In this document: one piece after another, positions 1 through 8,127 of the stretch
Numbering within the stretch: position 1 is the first letter of the stretch
How the letters are laid out: each line of letters starts with the position of its first letter
IMG/VR virus record: IMGVR_UViG_3300044643_001527
Coordinates: 1-32,717 of that record
Strand: one strand, 5' to 3'
From: a virus
DNA length: 32,717 nucleotides
Made by a program: the position numbers and the translations under genes
Notes under the pieces: model-generated
The model's database searches: none
Seen by the model: only the letters and a program-made list of their open reading frames with translations
What the model was told of the DNA's origin: nothing

Positions 1-1376
1 GTGCCAACTGGAAGCACATCGGACTGGTGGTCGTGCCCTACCTGTTCAAGGCCGGGGCCTTCAAGATCATCAAGGACAAGACCACCGGGAAGTGGCGGGC
101 GTTCAACCCAGCCCTGCTCGGGGACCTGGAGCGGGAGAAGCAGGCTAAACCAGCCCCACCGCTCATCCCGCCCCGGATGATCAAGAGCTACTCCTGGCTC
201 TTGAAGTCTGCCGGTTACCTCAACTCCTGCGAACTGGTAAACGGCTGGACCATCTACTGCTTCAGTTCTGAAGGCGATCCGCCCCAGGGCTTCCAGGCTG
301 ACAGGGTCCACATCGACGAGGACATCAACAACGAGCAGTGGGTCCCCGAAATGCAGGCCCGGCTTGCTGACCGAAAGGGGAGGTTCACCTGGTCGGCCAT
401 GCCCCACTCGAAGAATGACGCCTTGCTGGGGCTCAACGAGCGGGCCGACAAGGCAGAGGAGTCAGGAAGCAGTGACATCAAGAGGTACGTCTTGAGGTTC
501 CTGGATAACCCTCACATCGACGAGAACGAGAAGAGGAAGATGATCGAGCGGTGGGCAGCCGTGGGCGAGGATGTCCTCAAGCAGCGGTCGGAGGGCGAGT
601 TCAACACCGACTCGATCAAGGTCTACCCGAACTTCAACATGTCGGTTCACGGTCTGTCTAGAGAGACACTGGCAGGCTCATGTGTTCCCCCGGACTGGTG
701 CCGGTACGCCGTCATCGACCCCGGCCACTCGGTCACCGCAGTTCTTTTCGCCGCAGTTCCGCCCGACGAGCGGATGGTGCTGGTCTACGACGAGCTGTAC
801 ATCAGGCACTGCAACGCCATCATCTTCGGCCAGGAGCTGCTCAAGAAGGTAACCGGAACTCAGTTCTATGCCTTCCTGATCGACGCCCATGGTGCCCGCC
901 TGACTGACATTGGTTCAGGCAAGTCGCCCCAGGAGCAGTACACCGAGCAGATGGTGAAGCACAACATCCGCTCCCAGGCCACCGGATCGAGCTTCATCCC
1001 CGGCTCCGACGACGTTCAGGCTGGTCTGTCTGCCGTCCGCAACATGATGCACATCCGCCCGGACGGCACCCCCAAGCTCCGGTTCCTCAGGGGCTGCCTG
1101 CCCAACATGGAGCGGGAGATGAAGCTCTACAAGAAGAAGGTGCAGTACGTCGCCGGGACCTCGATCGTCACCGATGAACCCAACAAGCGGGGCGACTTCC
1201 ACCTCGTGGACTGCCTGCGGTACCTGTGTGCCTACGAACCCCGGTATCACGCCCCCCACCGGCAGTCAGACGACCCCTGGTGGGTGAAGTGGAAACAGGA
1301 CAGAGACAAAGCCAAGGGGAACAACGGAGTGGTTTACCTGGCACCCAACTCATACACGGAGACCTGGGTCGCGTGA
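1..1376 (+). CDS. terL: Terminase large subunit (5'-truncated by window edge)
   Basis: Packaging motor ATPase/nuclease that pumps phage DNA into the procapsid and cuts it. The frame is open to the left edge (first full codon at base 3), so the N-terminus with Walker A is missing. Visible parts are a Walker B-like VHIDED at 306-323, a following SAMPHSK stretch consistent with the ATPase coupling region, and a C-terminal RNase H-like nuclease. The nuclease acidic residues are in IDPGH (Asp at 717-719), LIDAHGAR (Asp at 882-884) and HLVDCLRYL (Asp at 1209-1211), the usual three-Asp pattern of terminase nucleases. It precedes the portal gene, the standard order. A GTG at 27 is an internal Val, not the start. 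The stop is TGA at 1374-1376. Assignment rests on motif order and neighbours. Confidence 0.88.
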   Translation, partial: ANWKHIGLVVVPYLFKAGAFKIIKDKTTGKWRAFNPALLGDLEREKQAKPAPPLIPPRMIKSYSWLLKSAGYLNSCELVNGWTIYCFSSEGDPPQGFQADRVHIDEDINNEQWVPEMQARLADRKGRFTWSAMPHSKNDALLGLNERADKAEESGSSDIKRYVLRFLDNPHIDENEKRKMIERWAAVGEDVLKQRSEGEFNTDSIKVYPNFNMSVHGLSRETLAGSCVPPDWCRYAVIDPGHSVTAVLFAAVPPDERMVLVYDELYIRHCNAIIFGQELLKKVTGTQFYAFLIDAHGARLTDIGSGKSPQEQYTEQMVKHNIRSQATGSSFIPGSDDVQAGLSAVRNMMHIRPDGTPKLRFLRGCLPNMEREMKLYKKKVQYVAGTSIVTDEPNKRGDFHLVDCLRYLCAYEPRYHAPHRQSDDPWWVKWKQDRDKAKGNNGVVYLAPNSYTETWVA

Positions 1377-1450
1377 CCGACAGTTACGGATCGGGCCACC
1401 ATGTGGTTTGATTCCCAGCTGGAGCAATCAACCAGGGAGCAAGCTACATC

Positions 1451-1783
1451 ATGGACCACAGTGAACTTCTCGTCGGTGACATGGTTCTCTTTCACAGCAA
1501 CCCCTTCACGCCCGACAAGAGTCAGGCTGCGATGGGGTGGGTCAGCACTCGTCCCGGCAACAACACCGTCAACATCCTGATCTGGGCCCAAAACGCCGGG
1601 TTCGTGGAAAAGCCGAGTGTTCGCCACATCGATGACCCGTTCTGGCGGGAGAGCGAGACGGCCGCTGCCTGGGGGAAGTGGGGGGCATATGAGCTGCACC
1701 CCAACACGAAAGCTCTGAAGGAAATGCAGGCCGTCCTGACCAGAGCCAAGATCGACGCCGCCAAGAAGGTGAAGGGTGAATGA
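1451..1783 (+). CDS. Small hypothetical protein between terminase and portal
   Basis: A 110-aa protein of unknown function. It is moderately charged, with a Lys/Ala-rich helical C-terminus and a mixed N-terminal half containing several Trp and Asp residues. No signal peptide or membrane segment is visible. A GGGAGC purine stretch lies roughly 10 bases before the ATG. Its TGA overlaps the ATG of the portal gene (ATGA at 1780-1783), so translation is probably coupled to the portal. The 74 bases between terL and this gene hold no convincing gene. The position suggests a packaging or virion-assembly accessory, but that is inference only. Confidence 0.7.
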   Translation: MDHSELLVGDMVLFHSNPFTPDKSQAAMGWVSTRPGNNTVNILIWAQNAGFVEKPSVRHIDDPFWRESETAAAWGKWGAYELHPNTKALKEMQAVLTRAKIDAAKKVKGE

Positions 1784-3933
1784 TGGACACCATGGGGCTC
1801 TCCACTGACGCTGCCGAGAACTCCGAGGACGGCGGGCTGCCGCCACTCCCCGAGGACGGCATCAACCAGAAGCTGATGGAAGACGCACTTCGGTCAGTGG
1901 CGACCTCGTGGCTGGAGAAGATCAAGGCTTCCGAGACCCACAAGCGGCCGTTCTCCATGGACGCCCAGGAAGCCAGGGACTTCTTCGACGGAGCTGCGGA
2001 CTGGTTCTGGAAGGGGCGAGGCGACGGTCCTGGGGCATCCCCCAACTACTCGAAGCTGGCCCCCCCGAGCTTTCGGATGTGCGTGAACAAGGCTTTCGAG
2101 GCCGTCAAGCTCTTTGCCTCTGTCATCTACCACCGAAATCCGGTCAGGACCGTGACTCCCAGGCCGTTCCCGATGGTGACCCCGGTCGCCCTTGGGATCG
2201 ACCCGAGCGCCCCGCCGCAGGTGGACCCGATGACGGGCCAGCCAGCCCAGGATCCTCGCATCCAGACGTTCATCCAGACCTCCAACATGATCGCCATGGA
2301 GGACGAGAAGAAGAAGGGCGTCTCGGCTCTGGTCGAGGCTTACCTCAACTACACACCCACCGAGCTGAACCTCAAGGAACACTCTCGGAAGTGCGTGGAT
2401 GAAGCGATCGTCACCGGGCTGGGTCTTTGGTGGACGGAGCTGGTCACGCTCGAAGGTCCCGGCGGTCAGCCGTTCGGCATGATCGGCAGCTTCTTCGACA
2501 GCAGCGACAACATCCAGTGGGATCCTGACGCCGACGAGCAGGAGGACATCCTCTGGGTTGCCAGGCGGTGCGTTCACCCCATCGACCAGGTTGCCAAGCA
2601 GTACGGCGTGTCTCGGGACGACCTCAAGGGCCACATCGAGAGCTACTCGTCCAGGTCCCAGGAGCAAGACCAGGGGTACAAGACCAAGCGACGGAACGGC
2701 AAGACGAACGACCTGATCGTCTACTGGAGGATCTACTCCAAGACTGGCTTCGGCCACACCCTCAAGGGAGCCCCGAAGGAACACAAGGAGACGTTCGACT
2801 CCCTGGGGGACAACTGCTACATCGTGGTGGCCGAGGGGGTGGACTGGCCGCTGAACTGCCCGAAGCAGCTCGCCCTTGAGCCGCCTTCCCCCGAGACCGG
2901 ACTGCCCGAGCAGATGTTCGCCAAGACCCGCTGGCCGATCCCCTTCTATGCGGACAACAACGGCTGGCCGTTCGTGCCGCTCCAGTTCCACCGGAAGACC
3001 GGGTACTCGTGGCCGATCTCGCACCTCAAGCCAGCCATGCCCGAGCTGAAGTTCATCAACTGGGCCATGAGCTTCCTTGCCACCAGGATTATGACTTCCT
3101 GCAAGACGGTGATCGGGGTAAGCAAGGCCGCTGACCAGGACGTCAAGGACCAGCTCGCCAAGCACGAAGAGAACGGATTCTCGACGATCGAGCTGTCCGA
3201 GACCCTGGGCCGGTCGATCAACGACATCGTGTCTGTGTTCCAGCTCCCGACCGTCACCCCGGACATCTGGCAGATCCTCCAGGCTGTCATGGAGATGTTC
3301 GAGAAACGGACGGGACTGACGGAACTCGTCTATGGCATGACTCGAAATCAGTTCAGAAGTGCAGCAGAGGCGCAGGTCAAGTCGGAACAGATCAGCGTCA
3401 GACCCGACGACATGGCCAATGTGCTTGAAGACGCTATGGGACTACTGGCCCGCAGGGAAGCACTTGCAGCCAGATGGTTGCTGACCGGCCAGGACGTCGT
3501 CCCGGTTCTCGGCCCGCTGGGTGCTGAAGTCTGGGAGTCCCAGATCCAGCAGCTCGACCTCAACACGGTTGCCCGAGAGTACGAGTACCGCATCGAGGCT
3601 GGTTCTGCCCGCAAGCCGAACAAGGCCAGCGAGGTGGAGCGGATGCAGATGGCAGTTCAGACCCTCGGTCCTATCCTTCAAGGTTTCGCCCAGATGGGTC
3701 AGGTTGACCCCATGAACGCCCTGCTCCGCGACTGGTGCAAGTCCATCGACATCGACCCGAACCCGTACATGATCCAGCCCCCGCCCCCGCCGCCCCCGCC
3801 GCTGCCTCCCGGTGACCCCGGCCAGCCCACTCCACCTGGCCCCGAGGGTAACTCTCCCCCGGTCGAAGGCGGCGGCGGGGCTCCTCTCATGCCCCCGGAG
3901 CCCGAGCAGATTCCGCAGGAGATGCAGCCATGA
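1780..3933 (+). CDS. Portal (head-to-tail connector) protein
   Basis: Predicted to form the dodecameric portal ring at one capsid vertex, through which DNA enters and leaves. Evidence is the size (717 aa), the position just after terL, and a soluble alpha-rich protein with a conserved-looking N-terminal region (about residues 95-125, ending in YHRNPVRTVTPR). The family resemblance is to portals of short-tailed phages and is from memory, not a search. Residues from about 666 are low complexity: a run of prolines followed by Pro/Gly-rich sequence and an acidic end, probably disordered. Two ATGs are possible (1780 and 1783). The first gives an ATGA overlap with the upstream gene, and the stop gives another ATGA overlap with the next gene. 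An alternative label would be an unrelated large head protein. Confidence 0.75.
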   Translation: MMDTMGLSTDAAENSEDGGLPPLPEDGINQKLMEDALRSVATSWLEKIKASETHKRPFSMDAQEARDFFDGAADWFWKGRGDGPGASPNYSKLAPPSFRMCVNKAFEAVKLFASVIYHRNPVRTVTPRPFPMVTPVALGIDPSAPPQVDPMTGQPAQDPRIQTFIQTSNMIAMEDEKKKGVSALVEAYLNYTPTELNLKEHSRKCVDEAIVTGLGLWWTELVTLEGPGGQPFGMIGSFFDSSDNIQWDPDADEQEDILWVARRCVHPIDQVAKQYGVSRDDLKGHIESYSSRSQEQDQGYKTKRRNGKTNDLIVYWRIYSKTGFGHTLKGAPKEHKETFDSLGDNCYIVVAEGVDWPLNCPKQLALEPPSPETGLPEQMFAKTRWPIPFYADNNGWPFVPLQFHRKTGYSWPISHLKPAMPELKFINWAMSFLATRIMTSCKTVIGVSKAADQDVKDQLAKHEENGFSTIELSETLGRSINDIVSVFQLPTVTPDIWQILQAVMEMFEKRTGLTELVYGMTRNQFRSAAEAQVKSEQISVRPDDMANVLEDAMGLLARREALAARWLLTGQDVVPVLGPLGAEVWESQIQQLDLNTVAREYEYRIEAGSARKPNKASEVERMQMAVQTLGPILQGFAQMGQVDPMNALLRDWCKSIDIDPNPYMIQPPPPPPPPLPPGDPGQPTPPGPEGNSPPVEGGGGAPLMPPEPEQIPQEMQP

Positions 3934-4475
3934 GGATCCCGCTGCCGTTCGAGATCGAAGCCGCCCCCGACGAGATCCGCCACCACTACGAGCGGATGAT
4001 CAGGGACGGGCAGACCGAATCCTTCGCCCTGATGTGTGCGCTTCAGCAGCCTCCGGGAACCAAGGGCACCGACCGGGCGTTCCAGCAGGGCAGGCTCGAC
4101 GGCAACTGGATGGACGACATGCCGGTTCACCAGGCCCAGAGGATGGTCCGCGAAGCCAAGGCTGCCGGAATCAGCATCACCGGCAAGCAGTACGTCTCCG
4201 GTCTGGCCGACAAGCGGGGTCACATGGACCCCATGGCTTGGGTGTCGGACACGGCTGACGTCAAGGCTGTAGCCAAGGCCCGCAACCTAACGGTTCAAGG
4301 CATGGTCACACACCAGGGTACAGAGATGCCCCGGAAGCAGGTCGGCATCAACAGGGCGACTGCCAGAAAGCTGGTCCGGGAGGAGATGAGCAAGAAGCCA
4401 GGCATGAAAAAAGAGGATGCCGTGGCTCTGGTGCACGAGAAGTACAGCCTCAAGCAGACTCCGAAAAAGCAGTGA
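3930..4475 (+). CDS. Hypothetical 181-aa virion-region protein
   Basis: No recognised domain. The protein is soluble, with an acidic N-terminal part (residues 1-25), a central region rich in GTKGTDRAF and AGISITGKQY type segments, an AWVSD motif near residue 105, and a Lys-rich C-terminal tail (last about 40 residues). The start overlaps the portal stop by ATGA, so it belongs to the packaging operon. In many podoviruses a scaffold gene occupies this slot, but the sequence is not obviously coiled-coil, and no capsid gene follows, so a scaffold role is not claimed. It is followed by the promoter-like element at 4493. Confidence 0.7.
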   Translation: MRIPLPFEIEAAPDEIRHHYERMIRDGQTESFALMCALQQPPGTKGTDRAFQQGRLDGNWMDDMPVHQAQRMVREAKAAGISITGKQYVSGLADKRGHMDPMAWVSDTADVKAVAKARNLTVQGMVTHQGTEMPRKQVGINRATARKLVREEMSKKPGMKKEDAVALVHEKYSLKQTPKKQ

Positions 4476-4492
4476 TCCATCTGGGGTGCGTT

Positions 4493-4507
4493 GCGACATA
4501 AATGGGG
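4493..4507 (+). promoter_or_regulatory. Phage promoter-like element, copy 1
   Basis: GCGACATAAATGGGG, an exact 15-base match to 18778-18792, in the gap between the 181-aa gene and the next gene. No well-spaced sigma70 -35 box is seen. The element resembles the core of T7-type promoters (CGACTCACTATAGGG): a CGAC block, an A/T-rich TATA-like centre, then a run of G where transcripts would start. Interpreted as a late promoter for a single-subunit phage RNA polymerase encoded outside the window. Confidence 0.55.
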
Positions 4508-4527
4508 CAGACGCCCACTCTATGTCG
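4494..4527 (+). promoter_or_regulatory. 5' leader hairpin after promoter-like element, copy 1
   Basis: Inverted repeat CGACATA (4494-4500) with TATGTCG (4521-4527), and an inner TGGG (4503-4506) pairing with CCCA (4514-4517). If transcription starts at the G run, only the inner stem is in the RNA. The outer arm then overlaps the promoter itself. The Shine-Dalgarno GAGG at 4527-4530 sits just beyond the structure. Function is uncertain: mRNA 5' end protection or control of initiation. Confidence 0.4.
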
Positions 4528-4535
4528 AGGTCACC

Positions 4536-4850
4536 ATGCCCAAGATGGAACGCAACGCCGGGGTCATGCCGGTCAAAATCACCTCGGATGTCTCCACCTC
4601 CCAGGTGATCCCCTTCCACGCTTCGGCTGGCGGGATCCTGATCGCTGAGTCTGGTTCCGGGACCGTCCAGTGGTCCTGCCTGGTCGAGCCGGGCGGCACC
4701 CCGTTCCCCCTGTACGACGAAGAGGGGAACAGAGCCGAGACCCTCATAACTGAGGGTAACGCCGTTGCCCTCCCTGGGTGCGTCTACTCCGTCTCCTACC
4801 TCGTGGGCGAGGGGGCTGACATCGAAGGCTACCTCTGTGCGAGCGGCTGA
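4536..4850 (+). CDS. Small beta-type virion protein (possible head decoration protein)
   Basis: A 104-aa protein, mostly short hydrophobic/polar alternations with many Gly, Ser and Val, suggesting a beta-sandwich. No transmembrane segment. The ATG at 4536 is chosen because GAGG lies five bases upstream; a longer reading frame from 4491 would run through the promoter-like element. Being the first gene after that element implies high late expression, which fits an abundant capsid-surface or decoration protein, but this is inference and no family was recognised. At 104 aa it is too small to be a conventional HK97-fold major capsid protein. The end overlaps the next gene as TGATG. Confidence 0.65.
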   Translation: MPKMERNAGVMPVKITSDVSTSQVIPFHASAGGILIAESGSGTVQWSCLVEPGGTPFPLYDEEGNRAETLITEGNAVALPGCVYSVSYLVGEGADIEGYLCASG

Positions 4851-5008
4851 TGCCCCACTCCCAAATCACCCTCACCAACAAGAGGAAGAAGGCATCGGGA
4901 CCACCGAAGCCGCCGCCCGCTGCTGTCACCCACCGAATCCTCCAAGAGGACGGGTTCAAGCTCCTCACCGAAGCCGGTGACCCCCTTCGCAAAGAGCAGA
5001 GTACCTGA
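4850..5008 (+). CDS. Small 52-aa protein with repeated L-L-x-E-x-G octads
   Basis: A 52-residue protein starting at the ATG that overlaps the previous stop (TGATG at 4848-4852) and ending TGA at 5006-5008, two bases before the next ATG. The N-terminal half is basic and Pro-rich (NKRKK, then PPKPPP). The C-terminal half has two back-to-back eight-residue units, ILQEDGFK and LLTEAGDP, followed by LRKE, suggestive of a short beta-hairpin or beta-helix fragment. The tight coupling on both sides and C/G-ending codons support it as real. Function unknown; its position suggests a small tail or fibre-adaptor component. Confidence 0.62.
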   Translation: MPHSQITLTNKRKKASGPPKPPPAAVTHRILQEDGFKLLTEAGDPLRKEQST

Positions 5009-5010
5009 CC

Positions 5011-5919
5011 ATGCCCGACCAGAAAATCTCAGCTCTGTCAGCGGGAACCGTCACCGACTCCACCATTTTCCCGGTGGTGAACGGGGCTGTCACGCAGCGG
5101 GTCACCGCCAAGCAGGTGGCTGACCACATCGGCAAGACCCCCGGCCCCCAAGGACCGGCGGGTGCTGACGGCCCTGCTGGTCCTGCTGGTGCCGATGGTC
5201 CTCCCGGCCCTCCGGGGGCTGACGGTCTTCCCGGTGACCCCGGCCCGCCGCACATCGTCTCCGCAGTCCAGCCTCCTCCAGCCACCGAGGTCGGTGCCCT
5301 GTGGATCGACCCGACTGCCACCGGAACCGGCGGCGGTGGTGGCGGCGGCACAGTGTTCGAGCAAGCCACCGAGCCGACCACCGCCAACACCGGGGACCTG
5401 TGGCTCTATCCAGCCGCCAAGACCACCGACCCAGTGGATGGAGCTGCACCAGCACCAGCACCAGCACCAGCCCCAACCACCGTCACCGAGATCGAGACCC
5501 AGGTCCTGAAGATCATGCAGGCCAGCCCCGGCATGACCGAGCCGCAGGTTCGGGCCATCGTCAGGTCCATGATGGTCGGCAATGCCATTGTCCCAGAGGA
5601 CTTCCCCTGGACTCCGATGGCGTCGGTTTCCGGGGCTGGCTTGATCGAAGCCTGCATGACCAACGGTGTCATCAGGATCAGAGGCGAGCTTGTCTACACC
5701 TACTCGTCAGCCGGGACCTACTCCAACGTCCGGTCCCTGCCTGCCCGAATCCCCAAGCCGCTCGTCGCGGCCAGGGCTGTAGTCACCGGCAAGGAGAACG
5801 GAGTGACTCATCGCTTCGTGTCGGTCACCCTCGACACTGACGGGATTCTGAAGGTCTGCGCCACGGGTGGGAAGTTCACCCACTGTGACTTCAACGGCTT
5901 CTCGGCCTTCGCTTACTGA
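5011..5919 (+). CDS. Collagen-like tail fibre with C-terminal beta domain
   Basis: Predicted trimeric fibre for host attachment, 302 aa. The N-terminus (residues 1-35, KISALSAGTVTDSTIFPVV) matches a pattern common at the virion-attached end of phage fibres. Residues about 43-80 are collagen-like Gly-X-Y repeats. Next come a Gly-rich run and a GALWIDP/GDLWLYP pair of similar short units, then an Ala-Pro hinge (AP repeats, 5446-5471). The last about 110 residues form a beta-rich domain similar to the C-terminus of the next fibre gene (shared VP-D-PWT, NGV, LPA-IP pattern), probably the receptor-binding or trimerisation tip. Short spacers link it to its neighbours in one operon. Confidence 0.78.
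   Translation: MPDQKISALSAGTVTDSTIFPVVNGAVTQRVTAKQVADHIGKTPGPQGPAGADGPAGPAGADGPPGPPGADGLPGDPGPPHIVSAVQPPPATEVGALWIDPTATGTGGGGGGGTVFEQATEPTTANTGDLWLYPAAKTTDPVDGAAPAPAPAPAPTTVTEIETQVLKIMQASPGMTEPQVRAIVRSMMVGNAIVPEDFPWTPMASVSGAGLIEACMTNGVIRIRGELVYTYSSAGTYSNVRSLPARIPKPLVAARAVVTGKENGVTHRFVSVTLDTDGILKVCATGGKFTHCDFNGFSAFAY
5446..5471 (+). repeat. GCACCA hexanucleotide tandem repeat
   Basis: Four perfect tandem GCACCA units, then GC, inside the collagen-like fibre gene. They encode an Ala-Pro hinge between the shaft and the C-terminal domain. In-frame expansion or contraction would change hinge length without breaking the gene. Confidence 0.85.
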
Positions 5920-5927
5920 GGATCAGC

Positions 5928-8120
5928 ATGCCCACCGAAACCAAAGCTCTTGCTGTCTTCAGTGGTGGCCGATGGGTTGCCGCTGCCGGTGGTGGCGGTG
6001 CCGTGGACCTGTCGGGCCTGGTCACCAAGCCCGAGTTCGTGGATGCAGTCCAAGACCTCAACGCCCAGCTTGCCAACCGATACACCAAGGACGAGGTCGA
6101 TGACCTGTTCGCCGCCCTGCCGCCGCAGGTGCCGCCAGCCATCGAGCTGCACGACGAAGCTGCCCCGGACTTCGGCCCCGGCCTGACCCCAGCCGGTGCG
6201 GTCGCTGCCGTCTCCCCCTACGAAGACGGCCTGCACTGGTTCACGACCAGCTCCGTCCTGCTCTTGGTCAGTCGCAAGCCTCTTCCCAACGGTGAGGAGG
6301 TAAGACTCCAGTCATTCTCGCCAGCCGCCACTGCTATCGGTCGTCTCAGCAACTTCGTTCCTCCCCCTGGGTCAGTTGGCACCCCGCCGTCCTGGTTCGT
6401 TCGCCAGGAGGGCCAGGTGTTCTTCCGGCTGGAGGCTGCACTCCCCGACGACCAGTTTGTGCCGGTCGGCCGAGGGGATGTCCTGGAGTCGGTCACCCAG
6501 CAGCAACTCACCGACGCCATCGCCAACGTGCAGGTAGGGACGCTCACCCAGGAGCAAGTCCAAGCCATCGTTGAGGCTGTGGTCGCCAACGGGTTTGACC
6601 TGAGCAACTACTACGACAAGGCCGAGGTCGATGCCATTGCCAAGCTGGCGACCGACCAAGCCGCGATCTGGGATCAAGGCGTCGTCGATCAGTATTCCGC
6701 CGAGCTTCAGCTTGTTGCCAGCACGATCGGCAACTCGCTGGCCACCAAGGGGGACAAGACCGTCCTCGATGCTGCCGTTGCCGACATCGCCGCCCTGGCC
6801 TCCCAGCAGCAGACGTTCCTCACCCAGTCCGATCTGGAGCAGACCAACCAGCTTCTCCAGGGCCTGGGGACGGCCACCCAAGACTGCATCACCGGACTGG
6901 ACCTCAAGGCTGACAAGACCACCGTCTCGTCCCTCGGCACCACCCTGATGGACGCCATCATGGAGGTGAAGAACGACACCTACACCATCATCGGCGTCGA
7001 TTCCCTGCTGTTCGACAAGGCCGACAGGGCCAGCACCTACACCAAGTCCGAGGTCGATGCGGCCATCGCCAATGTTGCGACCGGCGGCACAGTGGACCTG
7101 TCGGCCTACGCCAAGCTGGATGACATTGCCCAGGACATCACCGCCAACTTGATGAAGGCCCAAGGGTTCGTGTTCACGAAGTCGAACACCTCGCTCGGGT
7201 TCAACCGCTTCCCCGACTACCCCAACGGAAAGCTGGGCATCGAGATCGGTGGCCCAGGCGGTGATCTCCAGTTCGTCGCCTACGTCTCTGACTTGTCGGC
7301 CTACGCCAAGCGGCAGGACAACACCCAGAACCTGATGGCCAAGACCATCGTGGCACAGGCAGTCGGGTTTGGTGACACCGCTCTGCCCCCTGCCGCCCTG
7401 AGCTACACCGACACCGGGGAGGGCTTCGGTCCTCGCTTGGTGTTCACTCTTGGCATGGTGAATGACTACGTCGCCCTGAGGTCAGACTTCGAGCCAATCG
7501 CGGCTCGGGTCCAGGCCATGGAAGACCGGGTCGTTGCTCCCACCACCTTCGACCCCGACCTGTACTGGCGAAGAGACATCTCCGATACCCGGTACATGCT
7601 CAAGGGTGACGGCATGTCGAAGGCTGACTTCGACAACCAGATGGCTCTGTTCCTGTACTCCCGGTCCCAGATCGACGCCAAGCTCGTTGCCATCAGTCCG
7701 GTCGGTGCTGCCACGATCAACGATCCGGCACTGGCTGAGTTCAAGCAGTCGTTGCTGGACGAAGTCCGCAAGCTCATGTCTGGCGGCAAGACCGTCCCGG
7801 CTGACGTTCCCTGGACCAAGCTGCTCAACACCGGCTCGACCGTGGCCGAGGCGAAGATGCTCAACGGGGTGGTGTACCTCAGGGGCGTAGTCACCAAAGC
7901 AGTTGCGGCCGGGTACGTCGCCAACGTCTGCCAGCTTCCGGCAACCATCCCGCCGCCTCCTGCGGAGATGGTCGTTCCTCTGGCCATGAAGCGGGCCAGC
8001 CCGGCCCTCCGAGCGTTCGGGTACGCCACCTTCCAGACCAACCGCCAGATCGGGGTCTCCTGCGACTCCTCCAGCGACACGATCTGGCTCGACGGCATCT
8101 CCTATCCGGCTTTCGACTGA
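5928..8120 (+). CDS. Long tail fibre protein
   Basis: A 730-aa fibre. The N-terminus has an AVFSGGRWVAA segment related to the (F/W)DGT(Q/K)W motif at the start of the three following genes, then a Gly run and VDLSG. The shaft carries the fibre repeat YTK-EVD at about residue 52 (YTKDEVD), 228 (YDKAEVD) and 371 (YTKSEVD), plus repeated DLSAYAK segments, typical of trimeric coiled-coil/beta shafts. The last about 110 residues are a beta domain similar in pattern to the C-terminus of the preceding fibre gene. A GAGG about six bases before the ATG supports the start. It is the longest member of the fibre block and the best candidate for the main receptor-binding fibre. Confidence 0.8.
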   Translation: MPTETKALAVFSGGRWVAAAGGGGAVDLSGLVTKPEFVDAVQDLNAQLANRYTKDEVDDLFAALPPQVPPAIELHDEAAPDFGPGLTPAGAVAAVSPYEDGLHWFTTSSVLLLVSRKPLPNGEEVRLQSFSPAATAIGRLSNFVPPPGSVGTPPSWFVRQEGQVFFRLEAALPDDQFVPVGRGDVLESVTQQQLTDAIANVQVGTLTQEQVQAIVEAVVANGFDLSNYYDKAEVDAIAKLATDQAAIWDQGVVDQYSAELQLVASTIGNSLATKGDKTVLDAAVADIAALASQQQTFLTQSDLEQTNQLLQGLGTATQDCITGLDLKADKTTVSSLGTTLMDAIMEVKNDTYTIIGVDSLLFDKADRASTYTKSEVDAAIANVATGGTVDLSAYAKLDDIAQDITANLMKAQGFVFTKSNTSLGFNRFPDYPNGKLGIEIGGPGGDLQFVAYVSDLSAYAKRQDNTQNLMAKTIVAQAVGFGDTALPPAALSYTDTGEGFGPRLVFTLGMVNDYVALRSDFEPIAARVQAMEDRVVAPTTFDPDLYWRRDISDTRYMLKGDGMSKADFDNQMALFLYSRSQIDAKLVAISPVGAATINDPALAEFKQSLLDEVRKLMSGGKTVPADVPWTKLLNTGSTVAEAKMLNGVVYLRGVVTKAVAAGYVANVCQLPATIPPPPAEMVVPLAMKRASPALRAFGYATFQTNRQIGVSCDSSSDTIWLDGISYPAFD

Positions 8121-8127
8121 GGCTCAC

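Noticed and set aside
1401-1580. A small gene between terL and the 110-aa gene
   Set aside because: An ATG at 1401 opens a frame that mostly overlaps the following gene in another frame and lacks C/G third-base bias or a ribosome site.
1894-3165. A 423-codon open frame on the minus strand
   Set aside because: Shadow of the portal gene; composition is typical of antisense reading of G+C-rich genes.
4491-4535. An N-terminal extension of the 104-aa protein starting at 4491
   Set aside because: The extension would run through the promoter-like element and hairpin; ATG 4536 has a well placed GAGG.
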